Shown here: piece by piece, positions 9,165 through 12,962 of the stretch
Layout of the letters: every line of letters starts with the position of its first letter
Position numbering within the stretch: the stretch's first letter is position 1
Source of the DNA: Flavobacterium psychrophilum
GTDB lineage: Bacteria > Bacteroidota > Bacteroidia > Flavobacteriales > Flavobacteriaceae
Assembly: GCA_945907225.1 (NCBI GenBank)
Contig: CAMDSN010000022.1
Span: 1-12,962 of the forward strand
Direction of reading: 5' to 3'
DNA length: 12,962 nucleotides
Program-made: the position numbers and the translations under genes
Notes under the pieces: generated by a model
Told to the model about the DNA's origin: nothing
Seen by the model: the letters and a program-made list of their open reading frames with translations, nothing else
The model's database searches: none

Positions 9165-9830
9165 TTAAATAACCCCTTTAATTTTAGCTTCATTTATTAG
9201 ATCAATATCCTCATCAGCTTTTACTTCAAGGACATCTTTTATATTAATTTTTCGTTTTTCTATAGCGCTGATAGACAGAGGAATATACTGCGGCAAATCT
9301 GCTGTTTTGACTCCTTTAGACAAATGAAACAAAATTTGCTTGTCAAAAGCATCTAATTCAATATTATTGTATTGGACCTGACCAACTAATTTTATTACGG
9401 TTTGACTATAATATTTTTCACTATTAATGATCTTATCAAAGGCAAAAATTAGTTCATCAAAAGTTAGGTCATTTTTAATAATCAATCCATTAGGATTGAT
9501 ATTTTTAATAATGTTATTGATTTTTAATAATTCCGTGTGCATAGTTAATAGGATCACTTTACAATTTGGCATTACCTTTTTAATAAAAGTTGCTAAATCT
9601 TCCCCTGAATAAATTTCTTTTTCAGTAAATTCAGGCATACTGATATCAAAAAAAGCAACATCAAAATGGCTTTTAGCCTCATCAATATTCTCATATCCAG
9701 ATTGACAGTTGTTGGCCTGAGTAACTGTAAAGTCATATCCTTGTTGACTAAACTTTTCTAAAGCATTTTTATAAGCTTGTATGATAAACGGGTGGTCATC
9801 AACTATTAGAATATTCATTTTTTTTGTCAT
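9165..9830 (-). CDS. Two-component response regulator, receiver plus diverged LuxR-like HTH
   Basis: Predicted DNA-binding output of the adjacent kinase. The receiver domain (about 5-135) has the acidic pair Asp11-Asp12 in LIVDDHP, phospho-acceptor Asp62 in FFDISMP, Thr96 in LLTMH and the conserved Lys119 (IIKND). A linker leads to a C-terminal region (about 157-201, LDAFDKQILFHLSKGVKTADLPQYIPLS...KRKINIKDVL) that follows the LuxR/NarL helix pattern but lacks its usual signature residues; I recall this form as common in Flavobacteria. A tail rich in acidic and basic residues follows. The ATG at 9830 overlaps the kinase TGA as ATGA, which favours it over the internal Met5 and implies translational coupling. 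Targets are unknown; the inverted repeats in front of the peptide gene are candidates. It converges on thiL, 23 bp away. Confidence 0.9.
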   Translation of the reverse strand: MTKKMNILIVDDHPFIIQAYKNALEKFSQQGYDFTVTQANNCQSGYENIDEAKSHFDVAFFDISMPEFTEKEIYSGEDLATFIKKVMPNCKVILLTMHTELLKINNIIKNINPNGLIIKNDLTFDELIFAFDKIINSEKYYSQTVIKLVGQVQYNNIELDAFDKQILFHLSKGVKTADLPQYIPLSISAIEKRKINIKDVLEVKADEDIDLINEAKIKGVI

Positions 9831-11875
9831 GCTTTGCTTTCTATTAGTTGAATAGTATTTATAGGAATCTGAATCTCTATTCTAGTGCCTTCTCCCTTTG
9901 CTGAAATGATTTCAATTTTGCCTTGACAGTCGCTAGTTCTGGTGATCATGTTTTGCATTCCAATCCCTTTGCTCTTTTTATTCACATCAAAACCAATCCC
10001 GTCATCTTTTAAAAGAAATGCAACATTTTCTGTGTTTCCAGTAATTTCGATAGTAATATTTTTTGCAGTTGCATATTTATTTATATTTTGCAAACCCTCT
10101 TGTAATATTCTGTACATATTAATTTTTATGGCATTTTCTATTTTATCCCAGTTAATTGAGGGATCTATATGATATATTACTTCAGAATCGTGAAAAGATT
10201 TTTGTTCTTCAAGTAGATTGTGAACAATTGAGACAAAGTTATTAATTAAAACTAGTTTTTCTCTATTCAAATCATGTGAAATTTCACGAATATCTTGTTC
10301 AATGATTTTTAATTCATTTAACAATTCAGCTCTTTTAGTGGCTGCATCAGCATCGGTATTTGAATTTAAGCTATCAAGGTTTAACCGCAGGCCAAACATT
10401 CGGCCAAGAACACCATCATGGAGATCTTGGGCCAACCGTTTTTTTTCTTTATAGCGACTTTCATCAATAATAGATTGTTGTAACATCATCAAATTAAATA
10501 TTTCTTCGTTCGCTTTTTGTTGGGTTTGCTTAAATAATAATTCTCTTGTTTTAGCTCGCTGTGCTCTTACTATAAATAATAAAGAAACCAAAATAAAAGT
10601 TATGGCAAAACCATAAAGAAGGTTTCTGTTTTTGTCTTCTAATACATCCTTTTCTTGAATTATTTCTTGCGTCCCAAACTGAATTCTTGCAAATCTGTCT
10701 TTTGAATTTCTTTCAACAATCTGAAGACTATCCGATATTTTTAAATAATCCTCGGAATATTTAGATGCATTTGTGTTGTCAACTACTGATCCCTGTTTTA
10801 AGGAAAAAAGTATATCGATAGGATTTTTATTAATACTTGATAAATCTAGAGCCCTGTTTGCATACTCAAGCGCCTTATCTTTTAAGTTTAAATAATAATA
10901 ATATTCAGAAATATGTATATAACTAATAATAATTGCTGAACTATCATTTGTTTTTTTTCTAATTGCTAAAGATTCAAAAAATAAATTAGGTAAAGAAGTT
11001 AAATCATTTATTTTCAACTTTGAATAGGCCTTGTTGTCAATTATATTAGAATAGACATCTGGTAGTTTTACTTTCAACGTGATGTCTTTAAGGGATTTGT
11101 CAAAATATTTTATGGCCTGATTGTGATTTTTTAAATTTTGATATACCAATCCAATATTACTTAGGCAAATTGCCTCTTCATGAAAGTTATTTGCAATTTC
11201 ATTTTTCTTTATTTCAATAAGAGCTTTATTGAAATAGTTAATAGATTCATTATAATCCTTTAGTTGGTTTGAATTTAAGCCAAGTTGATTTAAAATATTA
11301 TAACGCATTATTTTATCAGATGTCTTTTTATTTGCAACAAGAGATTTTGAAAGACTTAAATCTGATCCAAGATAATCGCCGGCATAAAATTGAATTATCC
11401 CTTTCTTTAATAGAATAGTTGAATAACCTTCATAATCTCTAAGTTGTTCATAAATTTTTTCTGATTTAGTGTAATAATAAAAAGAACTATCAATCACTTT
11501 TACTTGTTCAAAATAATTTCCGAATGATCTATAAGACTTCGCTAAATTAATAATGTCAGCTGAAGCTATAGAATTTTTCTTCAATAGCTCGGCAGCAATT
11601 TTATAATTTTCCCATAACCCATTATCATAATATTTAGTAATTAAATCATAATTTAATTCTCTTAAAGATAATGTGTTAGAAGAATTTTGAATGATTGATT
11701 TAACTTTATTCAGATACTTTATTTTTTCTTTTAGTGAAGTTTTATTTTTTTCTGACTTGGCAAACCAATATTTGACACTATCAATTGCAATATTTTCTGA
11801 TTTAAAAGTACTATTGTCCTTCGAACATGAGGTTAGTATAACACAAAAAAATAATATAGAATAAATATTTTTCAA
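9827..11875 (-). CDS. Lipoprotein TPR-domain sensor histidine kinase (HisKA_3/NarL-type); start corrected to TTG at 11875
   Basis: Membrane-bound sensor kinase for the overlapping response regulator. No ATG is available at the 5' end. The first possible start (TTG, 11908) would add an odd N-terminus (MFFFNLTQYFY). The TTG at 11875 gives MKNIYSILFFCVILTSC, a classic lipoprotein signal peptide with lipobox LTSC, so I prefer it (682 residues; add 11 for numbering from 11908). In 11908 numbering: a periplasmic region of tetratricopeptide-like helices (about 60-420, for example NQLGLNSNQLKDYNESINYF and SNIGLVYQNLKNHNQAIKYF), a membrane helix at 430-447, a coiled linker, and the HisKA_3 box RLAQDLHDGVLG with phospho-acceptor His497. 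The HATPase domain has its N-box near 604-616 (EGLQNINKYATAK) and DDGIGFD...GIGMQNM from 635. TPR sensors can bind peptides; the peptide gene next door makes this suggestive only. Confidence 0.88.
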   Translation of the reverse strand: MKNIYSILFFCVILTSCSKDNSTFKSENIAIDSVKYWFAKSEKNKTSLKEKIKYLNKVKSIIQNSSNTLSLRELNYDLITKYYDNGLWENYKIAAELLKKNSIASADIINLAKSYRSFGNYFEQVKVIDSSFYYYTKSEKIYEQLRDYEGYSTILLKKGIIQFYAGDYLGSDLSLSKSLVANKKTSDKIMRYNILNQLGLNSNQLKDYNESINYFNKALIEIKKNEIANNFHEEAICLSNIGLVYQNLKNHNQAIKYFDKSLKDITLKVKLPDVYSNIIDNKAYSKLKINDLTSLPNLFFESLAIRKKTNDSSAIIISYIHISEYYYYLNLKDKALEYANRALDLSSINKNPIDILFSLKQGSVVDNTNASKYSEDYLKISDSLQIVERNSKDRFARIQFGTQEIIQEKDVLEDKNRNLLYGFAITFILVSLLFIVRAQRAKTRELLFKQTQQKANEEIFNLMMLQQSIIDESRYKEKKRLAQDLHDGVLGRMFGLRLNLDSLNSNTDADAATKRAELLNELKIIEQDIREISHDLNREKLVLINNFVSIVHNLLEEQKSFHDSEVIYHIDPSINWDKIENAIKINMYRILQEGLQNINKYATAKNITIEITGNTENVAFLLKDDGIGFDVNKKSKGIGMQNMITRTSDCQGKIEIISAKGEGTRIEIQIPINTIQLIESKA

Positions 11876-11905
11876 ATAGAAATATTGAGTTAAATTGAAG
11901 AAAAA

Positions 11906-11913
11906 CAAATTTA
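11906..11913 (-). promoter_or_regulatory. Possible kinase promoter -7 element (TAAATTTG) at the foot of the terminator
   Basis: The minus strand reads TAAATTTG, an exact TAnnTTTG match, immediately after the T-tract of the upstream terminator. A TTG lies 16 bases upstream inside the hairpin (11932-11930), slightly short of usual spacing. Transcription would start near 11900, about 25 bases before the preferred TTG start. The element overlaps the alternative TTG start at 11908, which argues against that start. Confidence 0.4.
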
Positions 11914-11945
11914 TAAAAAAAAGCTATCACAATGTGATAGCTTTT
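11913..11945 (-). terminator. Strong intrinsic terminator between the peptide gene and the kinase
   Basis: The arms AAAAGCTATCAC (11919-11930) and GTGATAGCTTTT (11934-11945) are perfectly complementary, giving a 12-bp stem with a 3-base loop. On the minus strand the stem runs into eight consecutive T's. It lies 22 bases after the peptide stop. It should end most peptide-gene transcripts before the kinase, allowing the peptide message to be far more abundant than kinase message. Confidence 0.9.
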
Positions 11946-11967
11946 AAATATAAATTGAAAATATTAC

Positions 11968-12207
11968 TTATTGTCCTATTGGTCTGCTTGATCCTCTACC
12001 TCCAATTTCGAATTGTCCTATTGGTCGACTTGAACCTCTACCTCCAATTTCAAATTGTCCTATTGGACGGCTTGATCCTCTACCTCCAATTTCAAATTGT
12101 TCTGTAGGTATACTTGATACTCTATTCATTGTATGCGTAGGAGTGGTAAATGATGTGACTACTAGTAATAAGGCTAATAATCCAATTGTTGATGCTAATT
12201 TTTTCAT
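11968..12207 (-). CDS. Secreted peptide precursor with three identical 14-residue repeats (candidate pro-peptide)
   Basis: A 79-residue protein of no family I recognise. Residues 1-20 (MKKLASTIGLLALLLVVTSF) are a Sec-type signal sequence with two lysines and a hydrophobic core; the cleavage site is unclear, probably within TSFTTPTHT. A short spacer leads to three perfect copies of FEIGGRGSSRPIGQ at 38-51, 52-65 and 66-79, the last Gln being the final residue. Residues 28-37 (NRVSSIPTEQ) look like a decayed half copy of GRGSSRPIGQ. There is no cysteine; each unit has one acidic and two basic residues and is Gly/Ser-rich, so likely unfolded. It lies between two sensor kinases on the same strand and has its own terminator. 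A peptide signal precursor is the leading guess. A secreted antimicrobial or structural repeat peptide is possible, and no modification or processing enzyme is in view. Confidence 0.85.
   Translation of the reverse strand: MKKLASTIGLLALLLVVTSFTTPTHTMNRVSSIPTEQFEIGGRGSSRPIGQFEIGGRGSSRPIGQFEIGGRGSSRPIGQ
11971..12096 (-). repeat. In-frame 42-bp tandem repeat, three copies
   Basis: The units are 12055-12096, 12013-12054 and 11971-12012 in coding order. They encode identical peptides but differ at five sites, all synonymous: Phe TTT/TTT/TTC, one Gly GGA/GGT/GGA, one Ser AGC/AGT/AGC, and Arg CGT/CGA/AGA (two sites). A degenerate fourth half unit lies at 12097-12126. The copies are old enough to have diverged in DNA but not in protein. 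Confidence 0.95.
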
Positions 12208-12236
12208 AATTTGAGACTTTATGTATTGTTATTAAA

Positions 12237-12302
12237 TTTTACATTTAGTTAAAGTGATAATCCATTATTAATAATGATTGTAGACACTTTAACGATGTAA
12301 AA
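12237..12302. promoter_or_regulatory. 66-bp nested palindrome in front of the peptide gene
   Basis: Three nested symmetric elements share nearly the same centre (about 12270). The outer arms are TTTTACAT (12237-12244) and ATGTAAAA (12295-12302). The middle arms are GTTAAAGTG (12248-12256) and CACTTTAAC (12285-12293). The core is CATTATTAATAATG (12263-12276), a perfect 14-bp palindrome. It ends 30 bases before the peptide ATG. It may be an operator for a dimeric regulator, or a hairpin in the peptide-gene leader; no T-tract follows it, so it is not a normal terminator. Confidence 0.65.
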
Positions 12303-12431
12303 CTAAACAGCTAGTCTCTACTAACGCCTATCAATTGTAGTGTATATGGTAGAATGATACCGTTTGTTAGTAAATGATATTAAAATCTGGGTAGATGGGT
12401 TTTAAGAAAATTGAATTTTTAAAATAGCCGG

Positions 12432-12489
12432 AACTATTTGTGTTAATTCAAATCTCCTATGGCGGGCATTAAAGAATTAACAAATAGTT
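12432..12489. repeat. Long inverted repeat just downstream of the upstream kinase
   Basis: The right arm GAATTAACAAATAGTT (12474-12489) is the reverse complement of the left arm 12432-12449 apart from two extra bases (TG) in the left arm. That gives 16 paired bases around a 24-base loop carrying the GC-richer stretch CCTATGGCGGGC. On the minus strand it begins 17 bases after the kinase stop. No poly-U follows, so a terminator or 3'-end stabiliser role is only possible; it could also be a small mobile-repeat remnant. Confidence 0.6.
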
Positions 12490-12506
12490 GATAAACATAA
12501 GCACAT

Positions 12507-12962
12507 CTATGATCTTGCTGTAAAAGGAATTGTAATGTTAATGGATGTGTTTCTCTTTTTGGATTTAATATTAAGCTCTCCGCTCAAAGATTCAACGCGC
12601 TTTCGAATATTCTTTAAGCCAATGCCATCATTATTTGTTTTCACATTAAATCCTATTCCGTCATCAGAAATAGACATGCAAATATTGGAATCGCACAAAA
12701 TTAAATCAATCCGTATATTTTTAGCATCTGCATGTTTATCTATATTGTGACACGCTTCTTGAATGATTCTATATAAATTCATTTTTATCCCACTTGAAAC
12801 GAGGTTCCAATCAATAGCATCATCATATTCAAATACACACTTTAATCCTGTTGAAGATTTGTACCCCATTATAAAGTTTTCCAAAAGGGCAATAAAACTG
12901 GAATTTTCCTTAAAAACATCTGTGTTTAGGTTGTGGGCAATGTTTCTAATTTCCTGTTCAAT
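12507..12962 (-). CDS. Sensor histidine kinase (NarL/HisKA_3 type), C-terminal fragment (5' end outside window)
   Basis: The last 151 residues of a second sensor kinase; the frame is open to the window edge, so an internal ATG at 12884 is not the start. The fragment begins IEQEIRNIAHNLN, which corresponds to IEQDIREISHDLN after the phospho-acceptor helix of the downstream kinase. It continues through a complete HATPase domain: N-box YRIIQEACHNIDKHADAKN, G1 box SDDGIGFNV and G2 box DGIGLKNIRKR, ending in NITIPFTARS. It is clearly paralogous to the TPR kinase (compare IKMNLYRIIQEACHNIDKHA with IKINMYRILQEGLQNINKYA), so the locus probably arose by duplication. No response regulator follows it; the next gene on its strand is the repeat peptide, 299 bases away. 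Its sensor domain is not visible. Confidence 0.9.
   Translation of the reverse strand: MEQEIRNIAHNLNTDVFKENSSFIALLENFIMGYKSSTGLKCVFEYDDAIDWNLVSSGIKMNLYRIIQEACHNIDKHADAKNIRIDLILCDSNICMSISDDGIGFNVKTNNDGIGLKNIRKRVESLSGELNIKSKKRNTSINITIPFTARS

Larger units (their letters stand above)
12208..12506. other. Long non-coding spacer upstream of the peptide gene
   Basis: About 300 bases without a convincing gene on either strand. It contains two large inverted repeats, 12237-12302 and 12432-12489, described separately. No exact TAnnTTTG element is seen on the minus strand. The nearest is TAGTTTTA at 12305-12298, one mismatch, which would place transcription start at the edge of the first inverted repeat. 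In 12306-12431 I see nothing I can name. Confidence 0.6.

Noticed and set aside
9142..9185. A terminator between thiL and the response regulator.
   Set aside because: Only a 5-bp AAAGG/CCTTT pairing with a long loop is found, mostly inside the regulator's 3' end; too weak to call.
11895..12107. Plus-strand ORF across the peptide gene with its own repetitive protein (LYLQFQIVLL repeats).
   Set aside because: It is the antisense shadow of the 42-bp repeats. The minus-strand frame has a signal peptide, synonymous-only variation and a terminator, while this frame shows amino-acid changes between units.
11971..12126. The tandem repeat as a CRISPR array or non-coding satellite.
   Set aside because: The units are directly adjacent without spacers, stay in frame, and differ only at silent sites, which indicates coding sequence.
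11968..12207. A lanthipeptide, graspetide or other RiPP precursor.
   Set aside because: There are no Cys residues and no modification enzyme, ATP-grasp ligase or dedicated peptidase/exporter beside it in this window. It cannot be excluded if such genes lie outside.

Overview
The window looks like a chromosomal segment of a Flavobacteriaceae-type Bacteroidota, probably Flavobacterium or a close relative. It is AT-rich, has almost no Shine-Dalgarno sites, and carries TAnnTTTG promoter elements. It encodes several Bacteroidota-typical proteins: an ABC permease fused to an M1 peptidase, a TPR sensor kinase anchored as a lipoprotein, and LuxR-like response regulators. This placement rests on protein style and promoter motif, not on a marker gene.

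Layout. Positions 1-324 (+) are the tail of an FtsX/LolC-type ABC permease. It converges on dusB (tRNA-dihydrouridine synthase, minus strand) so tightly that the two stop codons overlap. lepA (elongation factor 4) runs divergently from dusB and ends at a hairpin that also terminates a two-gene minus-strand operon. That operon is an ABC ATPase (7023-7898) followed one base later by a 1215-residue ABC-2 permease/M1-peptidase fusion (3374-7021). thiL (thiamine-phosphate kinase) is divergent from this operon and has the clearest promoter in the window. These are ordinary core genes, apart from the odd active site of the fusion protein.

The right-hand 3.8 kb (9165-12962) is different. All genes there lie on the minus strand and the DNA is visibly more AT-rich. 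In transcription order they are: the C-terminal end of a sensor histidine kinase; about 300 bp of non-coding DNA with two large inverted repeats; a 79-residue secreted peptide precursor made of three perfect 14-residue repeats (FEIGGRGSSRPIGQ); a strong intrinsic terminator; a lipoprotein TPR sensor histidine kinase; and a response regulator overlapping the kinase by ATGA. The three peptide repeats differ in DNA only at synonymous positions, so selection appears to hold the peptide sequence itself.

The most interesting reading is that this is a candidate secreted-peptide signalling cassette. A multicopy pro-peptide would be exported and processed, then sensed directly or indirectly by the periplasmic TPR domain of the adjacent kinase, which signals to its response regulator. 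A second, paralogous kinase lies upstream. The precursor, its repeats and the gene order are seen directly. The signalling role is inference, and an antimicrobial or other secreted repeat peptide remains possible.
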